A stretch of DNA of 24,702 bases from DASPPK01 sp964399235 (GTDB lineage: Archaea; Thermoproteota; Bathyarchaeia; Bathyarchaeales; Bathycorpusculaceae), in the NCBI GenBank assembly GCA_964399235.1, contig CAYNQC010000011.1, forward strand, positions 1-24,702. The letters are read 5' to 3'. The position numbers and the translations under genes are program-made. The notes beneath the pieces are model-generated. The model saw nothing but the letters and a program-made list of their open reading frames with translations. It searched no databases and was not told the origin of the DNA. Shown one piece after another: positions 6,613 through 14,467 of this stretch (positions within the stretch are counted from its first letter, which is position 1; every line of letters begins with the position of its first letter).

Positions 6613-7389
6613 TTGTCAGAAGACGATGAAACCAAAGTAGAAGATGAAGAAGAAAACGAAGAAGAGGAAAGCAGAGAAGAAGAAACTAATGAAGAGATTG
6701 AAGAAGTTAAGGTTTCAGAGCCAGAAGAGAAAACCGACACCGCCGAACCTGCTACGTCAGTGGCTCCCGAAGAGGCGCTTCTTCTGTCCCAGGACACGTT
6801 ATTGTCTGCGGGCATACACATCGGAACGCGAATGAAAACGGGAGACATGGAACAGTTCATCTATCGAGTCAGACCCGACGGCCTTTTTGTTCTAGACGTG
6901 AAGAGGACTGATGAAAGAATACGCGTAGCAGCAAAGTTCCTCGCGAGATTTGAGCCTGCGAAGGTTGCTGCCGCAGCCGCCAGGCTTTACGCGCAGGAGC
7001 CTGTTGCGAAGTTCTGCAAAGTCACAGGGGCAACCCCCGTGGTTGGAAGGTTCATACCTGGACTCTTATCAAACCCATTGTATCCCAACCGGATTGAACC
7101 CGACGTGCTGATAGTCTCCGATCCGAGGGCAGATTCTCAAGCGGTCAAGGAAGCCTCTTCCGTAGGCATACCCGTGGTGGCTCTATGCAGCACAGACAAC
7201 GAGTTTGTCGGAGTAGACTTTGTAATACCCACCAACAACAAAGGTCGACGAGCACTAGCAGTTATTTATTGGCTACTGGCCAGACAGGTCTTACGTGAGC
7301 GAGGCGAATTGCCTGTCGACAAGGATCCGACAGTCACCATTGATGATTTCGAGGCAAAAATAGCCAGGGAGGAAGAGGGGGAAGATTAA
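6613..7389 (+). CDS. rps2: 30S ribosomal protein uS2 with acidic N-terminal extension
   Basis: Late-assembling small-subunit protein near the mRNA exit. The S2 core starts near residue 55 (LLSQDTLLSAGIHIGTRMKTGDMEQFIYRVRPDGLFVLDV) and contains the Rossmann-like segments IEPDVLIVSDPRADSQAVKEA and GIPVVALCSTDNEFVGVDFVIPTNNKGRRALAVIYWLLARQVL. Before it lie about 54 residues with 23 acidic residues in the first 40. Archaeal S2 usually starts close to the LLTAGVHIGT motif, so this is an extension. The TTG start at 6613 is five bases after the enolase stop, with AGGA directly before it. The C-terminus is also acidic (AREEEGED). Confidence 0.94.
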   Translation: MSEDDETKVEDEEENEEEESREEETNEEIEEVKVSEPEEKTDTAEPATSVAPEEALLLSQDTLLSAGIHIGTRMKTGDMEQFIYRVRPDGLFVLDVKRTDERIRVAAKFLARFEPAKVAAAAARLYAQEPVAKFCKVTGATPVVGRFIPGLLSNPLYPNRIEPDVLIVSDPRADSQAVKEASSVGIPVVALCSTDNEFVGVDFVIPTNNKGRRALAVIYWLLARQVLRERGELPVDKDPTVTIDDFEAKIAREEEGED

Positions 7390-7393
7390 CTAG

Positions 7394-8245
7394 ATGGCGA
7401 AGGTTCGGCAGCCATGCCAAGCCGGAGCCTTCTATGAGGGAAGACCTCAATCGTTGAAACGACAAATAGAAGAATGCTTCCTAAGCAGGCTCGGGCCTGG
7501 AAAACTTCCAGAAGTCGTCAAGAACGGCCCCTCAAAAGTAGTAGGGCTCATATGTCCTCATGCGGGCTACATGTTTTCAGGGCCCGTAGCAGCTCATGCC
7601 TACAATCGCTTGGCCATTGACACAAAGCCTGACGTTGTTTTCCTTTTTGGACCAAACCACACCGGCTTAGGCAGTGGTTTGGCCGTTATGAACGAGGGTT
7701 TCTGGCACACGCCCCTCGGCGATGTGGAAGTAGACGCTGAGCTTACAAAAAAGCTCGTTAAAGAAGCCAAGATTATAGATGTTGATGATTCTGCGCACAG
7801 TCTGGAACATTCAATTGAAGTTCAGCTTCCGTTTCTTCAGTATCTCTACGGTTCAGACTTCAAGATCGTTCCCATCTGCTTTCTCATGCAGGACTTGGCT
7901 TCAGCAAGAGACGTAGGTGAAGCCGTTGCGAAGATTGCCCCGCAGAGAAACAGTGTGATCATAGCTTCTTCAGACATGACGCATTATGAGACGCAGCAAG
8001 AAGCTGAAAGAAAAGACAGAAGAGTGCTTGAAACCGTAGAGGCACTGGACGAAGTTCGATTTTACTCCACGATTGAAGCTAACCGCGTTACGGCTTGCGG
8101 TTATGGGCCGATAGCGGCTCTCATCACGGCTTCAAAAAAGTTGGGAGTGAAAGAGGCAAAATTATTATGCTATGAGACTAGTGGAGATGTAATTGGCGAC
8201 TACTCAAGCGTCGTCGGGTACGCTGCCGTATGCTTCACAAAATAG
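7394..8245 (+). CDS. MEMO1-family protein
   Basis: Homologue of human MEMO1 and of the Memo part of AmmeMemoRadiSam proteins, a fold related to class III extradiol dioxygenases. The start MAKVRQPCQAGAFYEG is typical. Putative metal/active-site residues are the His of CPHAGYMFSGP, the His of GPNHTG, DMTHYE, and the Cys of CGYGPI, matching the His-His-Cys set discussed for MEMO1. At 283 residues it is a standalone Memo without the AMMECR1 or radical-SAM parts. It sits four bases after uS2 and nine before mevalonate kinase. In archaea its biochemical role is not settled; the position hints at a link to isoprenoid synthesis. The ATG at 7394 lies just after the uS2 stop. Confidence 0.9.
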   Translation: MAKVRQPCQAGAFYEGRPQSLKRQIEECFLSRLGPGKLPEVVKNGPSKVVGLICPHAGYMFSGPVAAHAYNRLAIDTKPDVVFLFGPNHTGLGSGLAVMNEGFWHTPLGDVEVDAELTKKLVKEAKIIDVDDSAHSLEHSIEVQLPFLQYLYGSDFKIVPICFLMQDLASARDVGEAVAKIAPQRNSVIIASSDMTHYETQQEAERKDRRVLETVEALDEVRFYSTIEANRVTACGYGPIAALITASKKLGVKEAKLLCYETSGDVIGDYSSVVGYAAVCFTK

Positions 8246-8254
8246 TGGTGTAGA

Positions 8255-9238
8255 ATGGGGGTCACTGCCTCAGCTGCCGCCAAAATCATACTTTTCGGAG
8301 AACACTTCGTCGTCTACGGCGAACCAGCCATTGTCTTAGCCATAGACAAAAGAGCCTACGCAACAGTTGACCAAAGTGATGACAAATGTCTTCACGTGCG
8401 ATCCGCAAACCTTAACCTGAAAGGCTACTTCAAGGACGGAGTTTTCAAGGTTGAGCAAGGTGACATAAGAGAGGCGAAGTTGAAGTTTGAACCTGTAAGG
8501 GTGGCAGTGGAAAATGTTCTGGTCGCCTACAAGGAACAGATAGGTTTGGACGTTGAGATCAACTCCACGGTTCCAGTCGGAGCTGGACTAGGCTCTTCAG
8601 CCGCCGTGGTGGCAGCTGTAACTGAAGCAGCAGGCGCACTTCTGAATGTGAAAATGACGAAAGAAGACGTTTTCCGCGTTGCCCTTGAAGTCGAAAGAGT
8701 GGTACATGGAACTGCTTCGGGCGTAGATCCCGCGATAGCGACTTTCGGGGGAACCCTACTTTTTCAGACCGATACAGGATTCAAACCTCTTGAGGTGAAA
8801 ACTGAAGTCCCACTTGTCATTGGGAACACTGGCGTCGAAAGATCAACAAAGGTCCAGGTTGACAAGGTCAGGGCCATAGCAAAAAACTACCCGCAGATCA
8901 TGGAGCTTATGAAGAAGACTGCAAGAGAAATCGTTTTGAGGGCGATGGACGCGTTTAAGCATAACGATTTGAAAGCACTTGGGGACCTGATGAACGTCAA
9001 CCATGCCTTGCTCTACGGAATAGGTGTGTCAGACGAATCCCTCGAATGGCTTATAAACGCAGCGAAAAAAGCGGGTGCATATGGAGCGAAATTGACTGGC
9101 CCCGGAGGGGGAGGATGCATGATTGCGTTGGCAAACGAAGGGAAACTTCAAGACGTGCTTGATGCAATAATGAGGGCGGGTGGAAGACCTTTCATGGCAA
9201 AGAAGACTGATGAAGGTGTTAGGATTGAGCGAACCTAG
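8255..9238 (+). CDS. mvk: mevalonate kinase
   Basis: GHMP-fold kinase that phosphorylates mevalonate to 5-phosphomevalonate, leading to archaeal ether lipids. Seen: N-terminal ASAAAKIILFGEHFVVYGEPAI, the phosphate loop PVGAGLGSSAAV (residues 107-118), SGVDPA with the probable catalytic Asp158, and C-terminal KLTGPGGGGCMIAL. Archaeal MVKs are about 310-330 residues; this is 327. The ATG follows GTGGTG in the spacer after MEMO. The following IPK overlaps its end. Other GHMP kinases were considered, but the GEHFVVYG motif and the isoprenoid neighbours favour mevalonate. Confidence 0.93.
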   Translation: MGVTASAAAKIILFGEHFVVYGEPAIVLAIDKRAYATVDQSDDKCLHVRSANLNLKGYFKDGVFKVEQGDIREAKLKFEPVRVAVENVLVAYKEQIGLDVEINSTVPVGAGLGSSAAVVAAVTEAAGALLNVKMTKEDVFRVALEVERVVHGTASGVDPAIATFGGTLLFQTDTGFKPLEVKTEVPLVIGNTGVERSTKVQVDKVRAIAKNYPQIMELMKKTAREIVLRAMDAFKHNDLKALGDLMNVNHALLYGIGVSDESLEWLINAAKKAGAYGAKLTGPGGGGCMIALANEGKLQDVLDAIMRAGGRPFMAKKTDEGVRIERT

Positions 9239-10025
9239 ACCTACGGTTTTGAAAATCGGGGGCTCGGTGATAACTGACAAGAAAGGAGAGCTTGCGGCCA
9301 GAACACATGAAATAGACCGCTTGGCTGAGGAAATACACAACGCGAAGATCACAAACCTGATAATCGTCCATGGCGGCGGAAGCTTTGGTCATCCAGTTGC
9401 TGAAAAATACAAAATAAAGGAAGGATACAAAGAGGAGCCGCAGAAGATTGGTTTCTCCGAAACACATCACGTCATGACAGTGCTCAATGGATTGTTCATG
9501 GACTCACTTGTTTGGCATAGTGTTCCGGCGGTAAGCATTATGCCTTCATCCTGCATAATCACGGAAAACGGTCGAATCAAACAGTTCGAGGACGCCCCAG
9601 TAAAGGGACTGTTGAAAATGGGGTTCACGCCGGTTCTCTATGGAGACGCAGTTCTGGATACGAAACTTGGGTTCACTGTGCTTTCTGGCGACCAGCTGGT
9701 TTCGGCGCTTGCAGTGAAGTTCAACGCAAAAGGCATAGTGATCGGTATAGACGAGGATGGAGTGTTTGATTCAGACCCCAAACTTGAAAAAACCGCCAGA
9801 ATGTACGAACACCTGACGCTCGAAGAACTCAGGAAATTGCATGGAAAACTTGGCAAGACAGTGGCATGCGATGTGACAGGAGGAATGTTCGGCAAGATGG
9901 CAGAACTCATTCCTGCAGTAGAGCAGAGAATTTCAGTGAAAATCGTCAACGCCACTGAGCCTCGCGCCGTGTTTAGAGCCTTACAGGGAGAAAAGGTAAA
10001 AGGTACAATGATTGAGAAGGAATAA
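9225..10025 (+). CDS. ipk: isopentenyl phosphate kinase
   Basis: Amino-acid-kinase fold enzyme that turns isopentenyl phosphate into isopentenyl diphosphate, the last step of the alternative archaeal mevalonate route. Motifs: TVLKIGGSVITDKK at the start, HGGGSFGHPVAEKY (about 49-62, with the substrate-binding His), QKIGFSETHHVMTVLNGLF, and GDQLVSALAVKFNAKGIVIGIDEDGVFDSDPKL. The open frame reaches back to ATG 9180, but TTG at 9225 puts the family N-terminus in place and has GGTG six bases upstream. This start overlaps mvk by 14 nt and gives 266 residues. Confidence 0.93.
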   Translation: MSEPRPTVLKIGGSVITDKKGELAARTHEIDRLAEEIHNAKITNLIIVHGGGSFGHPVAEKYKIKEGYKEEPQKIGFSETHHVMTVLNGLFMDSLVWHSVPAVSIMPSSCIITENGRIKQFEDAPVKGLLKMGFTPVLYGDAVLDTKLGFTVLSGDQLVSALAVKFNAKGIVIGIDEDGVFDSDPKLEKTARMYEHLTLEELRKLHGKLGKTVACDVTGGMFGKMAELIPAVEQRISVKIVNATEPRAVFRALQGEKVKGTMIEKE

Positions 10026-10030
10026 TTGCT

Positions 10031-11125
10031 TTGTCAGATGAAACAAAGAGACGGAAAGCAGATCATATCAGGATATCATTGAACGAGAATGTTCACGCGA
10101 AATATCTGACAACAGGTTTTGAAGATGTGAATTTTGTCCATAGAGCCTTGCCCGAGATAGAAAGAAACAAGATAGACACTTCCACCACGATTTTCGGTCA
10201 CAAGTTTGCCGCGCCACTCATCGCAGGTGCCATAACTGGCGGCACAGAGGAGGCCGAAAAAATCAACGCGAGCATTGCCGAAGCCGTTGAGGAACTGGGT
10301 TTAGGAATGGGTGTCGGAAGTCAGCGCGCTGCGCTGGAAGACAGAAGGCTTGAAAAGACATTTTCAGTCGCCAGAAAGAAGGCGCCGACTGCTTTTCTCA
10401 TTGCAAACCTCGGCGGGATACAGCTTGCCAACGGTTACGGCCTAAAGGAAGCGAAGAAAGCCTTAGAAATGATTGATGCAGATGCCTTGGCAATACATCT
10501 CAACGCGTTGCAGGAGACCGCTCAACCAGAGGGTCAAACAAACTTCAAAGGGGTTCTTGAACGCATACAAGGGCTAACGGACGAATTGGAGAAACCCGTC
10601 ATTGCCAAGGAAACAGGCGCGGGAATCGCGGCTGAAGAGGCAAAAAAACTTGAAACCGCAGGGGTCAAAGGCATAGACGTCAGCGGAGCAGGAGGAACCA
10701 GCTTCGCGGCAGTTGAATACTATCGTGCCAAATCGAGAAATAACAGTTCTCAACGTAGGTTAGGCGCTGCTTTTTGGGATTGGGGCATCCCCACGGTCGC
10801 AAGCATCGTCGAGGTTTCCGAAACAGTCAAGATTCCAGTTATAGCGTCTGGAGGAATACGTAGCGGCGTGGACGCAGCCAAGAGCATAGCTTTAGGCGCA
10901 AGCGCAGCAAGTCTGTCAAAGCCGATTCTTCAGTCAGCGGTCAAAGGAACAAAGGAGACAGTCAAGACCCTTTCGCTCTTGATGAACGAATTGAGAAATG
11001 TCATGTTCCTCGTCGGGGCTGATTCCATTGAACAACTGAAGAAATCCCCGTTGATCATAACCGGCAAAACCTCAGAATGGCTGCGTGCACGAGGCTTCGA
11101 CGCAGAGCACTATGCGCGAAGATGA
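10031..11125 (+). CDS. fni: isopentenyl-diphosphate delta-isomerase, type 2
   Basis: FMN- and NADPH-dependent TIM-barrel enzyme interconverting IPP and DMAPP. Motifs: RKADHIRISLNENVHAKY at the N-terminus, FAAPLIAGAITGGT, MGVGSQRAAL, LNALQETAQPEGQTNFKG, KETGAGI, DVSGAGGTSFAAVE, and the phosphate site ASGGIRSGVDAAKSIALGA. The 364-residue length fits the family. The start is TTG at 10031, five bases after IPK, with AAGGA in the IPK end. The stop overlaps or abuts the next gene. Confidence 0.94.
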   Translation: MSDETKRRKADHIRISLNENVHAKYLTTGFEDVNFVHRALPEIERNKIDTSTTIFGHKFAAPLIAGAITGGTEEAEKINASIAEAVEELGLGMGVGSQRAALEDRRLEKTFSVARKKAPTAFLIANLGGIQLANGYGLKEAKKALEMIDADALAIHLNALQETAQPEGQTNFKGVLERIQGLTDELEKPVIAKETGAGIAAEEAKKLETAGVKGIDVSGAGGTSFAAVEYYRAKSRNNSSQRRLGAAFWDWGIPTVASIVEVSETVKIPVIASGGIRSGVDAAKSIALGASAASLSKPILQSAVKGTKETVKTLSLLMNELRNVMFLVGADSIEQLKKSPLIITGKTSEWLRARGFDAEHYARR

Positions 11126-11136
11126 GGTGTCATGCT

Positions 11137-12204
11137 GTGGATATTGAAGTGCTTCTTCAAGAGAAGGCCCCTCTGATAAACAAAGTCGTTGAGAAGTATA
11201 TTCCCAGAGTCTTCTCTAAGAATGCAGTTCTGTTCAGAATATCTCCGCCAAGTTATTCGTATAATCTTGAACCCTTGAACAAAGCCGTCGCCGACCCCAT
11301 CTGGGAATTTCTGGACAGAGGCGGGAAAAGATGGCGGCCGACACTGTTTCTGATCATCTGCGAGGCGCTGGGCCGCGATCCTGTAGAATACGTTGATTTC
11401 GCCATCATACCTGAAGTTATTCACAATGGAACCCTGATGATCGACGACATAGAGGACTCTTCTGAACTCCGAAGGGGAAAACCTTGCACCTACAAAGTCT
11501 TTGGTTTAGACATTGCAATAAACGCTGGAAACGCGATGTACTATCTACCCCTCTTGCCACTCTTGGAAAGAAGAAACCTTGCCCCACAGACACTTAACAA
11601 GGTCTACGAGATCTATACTCAAGAAATGATCAACCTGAGCCTGGGTCAAGCAATGGATATCGCTTGGCACAGGGGTCTGGCAAACGGAGATGTGATCAGC
11701 GAAAACGATTACTTGCAGATGTGCGCCTACAAGACGGGAACCTTGGCAAGAATGTCTGCAAAAATCGCCAGCGTTCTGGCAGGTGCAGATAATACTCTAA
11801 CTGAGAAGCTTGGGCATTATGCTGAGAGTATGGGTGTTGGTTTTCAAATACAGGATGACGTATTGGATTTGATCAGTGACGAGTTTGCCGAGAAGAAGGG
11901 CGGAAGAGGGCAGGACATTTCTGAAGGAAAACGCAGTCTGCCAGTGATTCATACGTTGAAAGCTGCAAGCGTCAAAGAACGAGACCGGTTGATTGAGATC
12001 CTCAACATGCATACTTCGAGTCAGAAACTTAGAAACGAAGCCATTTCAATCATGCAGAATCATGGCTCAATAGAGCATGCTAAACAACAGGCAAGGAAAA
12101 TGCTTCAACGAAGCTGGGGTGAAGTTGATCCGTTGTTGCCTGACTCGCCAGCAAAGGAAAAACTAAAAGCTTTCGCAACCTTCTTGATTGAGAGAAAAAT
12201 ATAG
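11137..12204 (+). CDS. polyprenyl diphosphate synthase (GGPP/FPP synthase type)
   Basis: All-helical prenyltransferase joining DMAPP and IPP units into the C15-C20+ chains of archaeal lipids. Seen: GGKRWRPTLFLIICEALG (about 62-79), first Asp-rich motif MIDDIEDSSELRRGKPC (DDIED about 103-107), GQAMDIAWHRG, YKTGTLARMSAKIA, and second Asp-rich motif QIQDDVLDLISDEF (about 238-251) followed by GGRGQDISEGKRSLPVIH. The open frame extends to ATG 11077 and an ATG at 11122 overlaps the isomerase stop as ATGA. GTG at 11137 is preferred because GAGGTG lies seven bases upstream, giving 355 residues. Product chain length cannot be fixed by reading. Confidence 0.9.
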   Translation: MDIEVLLQEKAPLINKVVEKYIPRVFSKNAVLFRISPPSYSYNLEPLNKAVADPIWEFLDRGGKRWRPTLFLIICEALGRDPVEYVDFAIIPEVIHNGTLMIDDIEDSSELRRGKPCTYKVFGLDIAINAGNAMYYLPLLPLLERRNLAPQTLNKVYEIYTQEMINLSLGQAMDIAWHRGLANGDVISENDYLQMCAYKTGTLARMSAKIASVLAGADNTLTEKLGHYAESMGVGFQIQDDVLDLISDEFAEKKGGRGQDISEGKRSLPVIHTLKAASVKERDRLIEILNMHTSSQKLRNEAISIMQNHGSIEHAKQQARKMLQRSWGEVDPLLPDSPAKEKLKAFATFLIERKI

Positions 12205-12210
12205 AGCGTA

Positions 12211-13968
12211 ATGTTCTTGACGCCCACAAAAGAAGCAGAGTTGAGGGAGCTTATTCGCAAGTCTGCTTTGTTGAATGCTGTCAAGCATGATGGCAAAGCA
12301 CAGACAGGAGCCGTCGTCGGAAAGATACTGGGAGAAAAACCAGAGTACAGAAGTGACGTCAAGAAAATATCCGCCATGATCAGCGAAATTGTTCAAGAGG
12401 TCAACAGTCTTTCTCCTGAAGAACAAAAAAGGATAACTGAAGAAAAGTGGCCGGAGGCTTTTGTGAAAGAGAAAGCTGAAGAGAAAAGGCTTCCTCCATT
12501 GCCCAATGCCGAGAAGTATGACCACGTTGTCACGCGCTATGCACCGAACCCTGACTGTGTGCTGCACTTGGGGTCGGCCAGAGCGATCGTGCTTTGCCAC
12601 GAATATGCCAAGTTGTACAAGGGCAAGTTCATTCTGCGTTTTGAAGACACGGATCCAAGACTGAAAAGACCCGTGTTAGAATTCTACGATTTGATCAGGC
12701 AAGATTTGGCTTGGCTCGAATGCAAGGCAGACCAAGAGTACATTCAGAGCGACCGGATCCCGATATATTATGAGCACACTGAAAGAATGCTCAAAGATGG
12801 AAACGCTTACGTCTGCACGTGCAAGCCTGAAGACTTCCGCGAGAAAATACTAGCTCAAAAACCCTGTGCGTGCCGAGACGTTCCCGTGGAAGAAAACCTT
12901 CGAAGATGGAAACTCATGTTTGAGGGCGGCTATGAGGAAGGGGAAGCTGTCGTTAGAGTCAAAACAGACCTGAATCATCCGAACCCTGCTGTCCGAGACT
13001 GGCCTGCCCTCAGGGTCCTTGACACTCAGAAATACCCTCATCCCAGAGTGGGAAGCAAGTACAGGGTCTGGCCACTTTACAACCTTGCGTCAGGCGTGGA
13101 CGATCATTTAATGGAAATAACCCATATTATCCGTGGAAAAGAGCATTTGACGAATGAAGTTCGGCAAACTTACATGTACAAACACTTTGGCTGGAAGTAT
13201 CCAGAGACCATCCATTATGGAAGACTGAAGATAACAGGGGCTTCATTGAGCAAATCCAAAATCGTGCAGGGCGTGCGGGAAGGGACTTACAAGAGCTGGG
13301 ATGACCCACGTTTGGCCACGTTTTTGGCCTTGCGCAGGCGGGGAATCAAGCCTGATGCAGTCAAAAAGATGATAAAAGATGTGGGGCCGAAGACATCAGA
13401 CGTCATACTGAGCTGGGAGAACCTGTACGCCTACAACAGAAAGATGTTGGACTCGACCGCTGACAGATACTTCTTTGTGCAGATGCCAATAGAGCTCACC
13501 GTCAAGCGAGTTCCGAAAGATTTCAATGTTAAACTTAACCTTCATCCAGACCACCCTGAGAGAGGCTTTAGGGAATATCTCTTGAAACCGCAAGGAGAGA
13601 ACAGCGCTGTGACCTTGTGGGTTTCAAGGAAGGACATTGACGATTCGAAAGAAGGCATGATGCTTCGCCTCATGGAACTGTTCAACGTGAGGATCGAAAA
13701 GGCAAACGTTTACTCTGCCGAAGGCATTTTCGTAAGCGAATCCTACGAGGACGCAAGGAAAGTCAAGGCACAACTGATACATTGGATATTAATAGGCAGA
13801 GACATGCCTTGTAGCGTGGTCATGCCCGACGCTACGATAACAGAAGGAGTGGCGGAGGACGCCTGCAGAAAACTTAAACCCGATGACATAATACAGTTTG
13901 AAAGGTTCGGTTTCGTCAGGGTCGATAAAAACGGCGCTTCTCTAATAGCTTATTATGCACAGAAATGA
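12211..13968 (+). CDS. gltX: glutamyl-tRNA synthetase, archaeal type
   Basis: Class I synthetase charging tRNA-Glu; many archaeal forms also charge tRNA-Gln for the GatDE amidotransferase. A ~100-residue N-terminal helical domain precedes the catalytic core. The HIGH motif appears as HLGS (119-122, in YAPNPDCVLHLGSARA), as in other archaeal GluRS. RFEDTDPRLKRP and GASLSKSK (KMSKS equivalent, about 345-352) complete the ATP site. Cys202/204 and Cys219/221 (CTC, CAC) look like a zinc knuckle. The C-terminal beta-barrel anticodon domain is of the GlnRS type. It is 585 residues. ATG start, six bases after the prenyl synthase stop; no clear SD. Confidence 0.94.
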   Translation: MFLTPTKEAELRELIRKSALLNAVKHDGKAQTGAVVGKILGEKPEYRSDVKKISAMISEIVQEVNSLSPEEQKRITEEKWPEAFVKEKAEEKRLPPLPNAEKYDHVVTRYAPNPDCVLHLGSARAIVLCHEYAKLYKGKFILRFEDTDPRLKRPVLEFYDLIRQDLAWLECKADQEYIQSDRIPIYYEHTERMLKDGNAYVCTCKPEDFREKILAQKPCACRDVPVEENLRRWKLMFEGGYEEGEAVVRVKTDLNHPNPAVRDWPALRVLDTQKYPHPRVGSKYRVWPLYNLASGVDDHLMEITHIIRGKEHLTNEVRQTYMYKHFGWKYPETIHYGRLKITGASLSKSKIVQGVREGTYKSWDDPRLATFLALRRRGIKPDAVKKMIKDVGPKTSDVILSWENLYAYNRKMLDSTADRYFFVQMPIELTVKRVPKDFNVKLNLHPDHPERGFREYLLKPQGENSAVTLWVSRKDIDDSKEGMMLRLMELFNVRIEKANVYSAEGIFVSESYEDARKVKAQLIHWILIGRDMPCSVVMPDATITEGVAEDACRKLKPDDIIQFERFGFVRVDKNGASLIAYYAQK

Positions 13969-13986
13969 GGTGCAGAAGGGAAAAAG

Positions 13987-14301
13987 ATGAGGAAACAGGA
14001 AAAAATCATCATATGGCCGTCCTACTTTGACTTAGCTAGAACTAGAATGGACGGAAGACGAGTTTCCAAGAGCCTCGCTGTTGCGGTCCCGAGAATCGGA
14101 GAGGTGAAAGAAGCGGCTGAGAAACTCGGTTTGGCATGCGAATTGGTTCCTGACGCGGGATATTCAAAGACTCCCTGGGTGAAAACAGGCATGCTTCTTG
14201 TGGAAAAGAAGGGATCTAAGAACCAAACGATCGGCCTAATTGCAGGGCAACTGTTGAAAATACGTTCTGTTGCCAAAGTACAGCAGCCCGCAAAGCCTTA
14301 A
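13987..14301 (+). CDS. srp19: signal recognition particle protein SRP19
   Basis: Binds the tips of SRP RNA helices 6 and 8 so that SRP54 can dock, part of co-translational membrane targeting. Seen: IIIWPSYFDLARTRMDGRRVSKSLAV at the start, IGEVKEAAEKLGL, and GYSKTPWVKTGMLLVEKKGSKN. It is 104 residues, normal for archaea. The ATG at 13987 follows GAGGTGCAGAAGGG-type purine-rich sequence. It is the last sure gene of the + strand run. Confidence 0.92.
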   Translation: MRKQEKIIIWPSYFDLARTRMDGRRVSKSLAVAVPRIGEVKEAAEKLGLACELVPDAGYSKTPWVKTGMLLVEKKGSKNQTIGLIAGQLLKIRSVAKVQQPAKP

Positions 14302-14317
14302 TGCCCCTTTGCCCGCT

Positions 14318-14467
14318 ATGTCAGTGGATGGACAGCAAGACGCTGTAATAATCATTCTGACTATCACGATTGCGGCTATCGCAGTCTGGCGCGGGCGCTT
14401 GAGATCTAGATTATTCGTGCCCAGTCGAAAAAACAGGAAACACGTTAACTTTTCTCTGAACTTGTGA
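14318..14467 (+). CDS. possible single-pass membrane microprotein
   Basis: An open frame from ATG 14318 encodes 49 residues: a short polar start (MSVDGQQD), a hydrophobic segment AVIIILTITIAAIAVW, then a basic tail RGRLRSRLFVPSRKNRKH. The charge pattern fits an N-out/C-in membrane anchor. No Shine-Dalgarno is seen and the end overlaps the convergent eS8 gene by 23 nt, so it may be chance. A 7-bp hairpin (14368-14386) lies inside the hydrophobic codons. No homologue was recognised; it is not a typical Sec61-beta, where the membrane segment is C-terminal. Confidence 0.3.
   Translation: MSVDGQQDAVIIILTITIAAIAVWRGRLRSRLFVPSRKNRKHVNFSLNL
14368..14386 (+). other. 7-bp hairpin after SRP19
   Basis: GATTGCG (14368-14374) pairs with CGCAGTC (14380-14386) around a 5-nt loop, with one G-T pair. 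There is no T-run after it. It could stabilise the 3' end of the long + strand transcript or simply be part of the possible microprotein's codons. Confidence 0.3.
14427..14437 (-). terminator. oligo-T tract downstream of eS8
   Basis: On the minus strand, about 10 nt past the eS8 stop, the sequence reads CTGTTTTTTCG. Archaeal polymerases often stop at T-runs without a hairpin, so this is a plausible end for the smc-scpA-scpB-eS8 transcripts. Confidence 0.35.

Noticed and set aside
6474..6860. Minus-strand frame rich in serine
   Set aside because: It is the reverse image of the Glu/Asp codons in the acidic uS2 tail and of the enolase end; no start signal or family.
9180..9224. Longer IPK start at ATG 9180
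   Set aside because: Adds 15 residues that lie in the mvk coding sequence and do not match the family N-terminus; TTG 9225 has a GGTG site.
11077..11136. Longer prenyl synthase starts at 11077 and 11122
   Set aside because: The extra residues are shadow codons of the isomerase end; GTG 11137 has GAGGTG at good spacing. ATG 11122 (ATGA overlap) remains possible.
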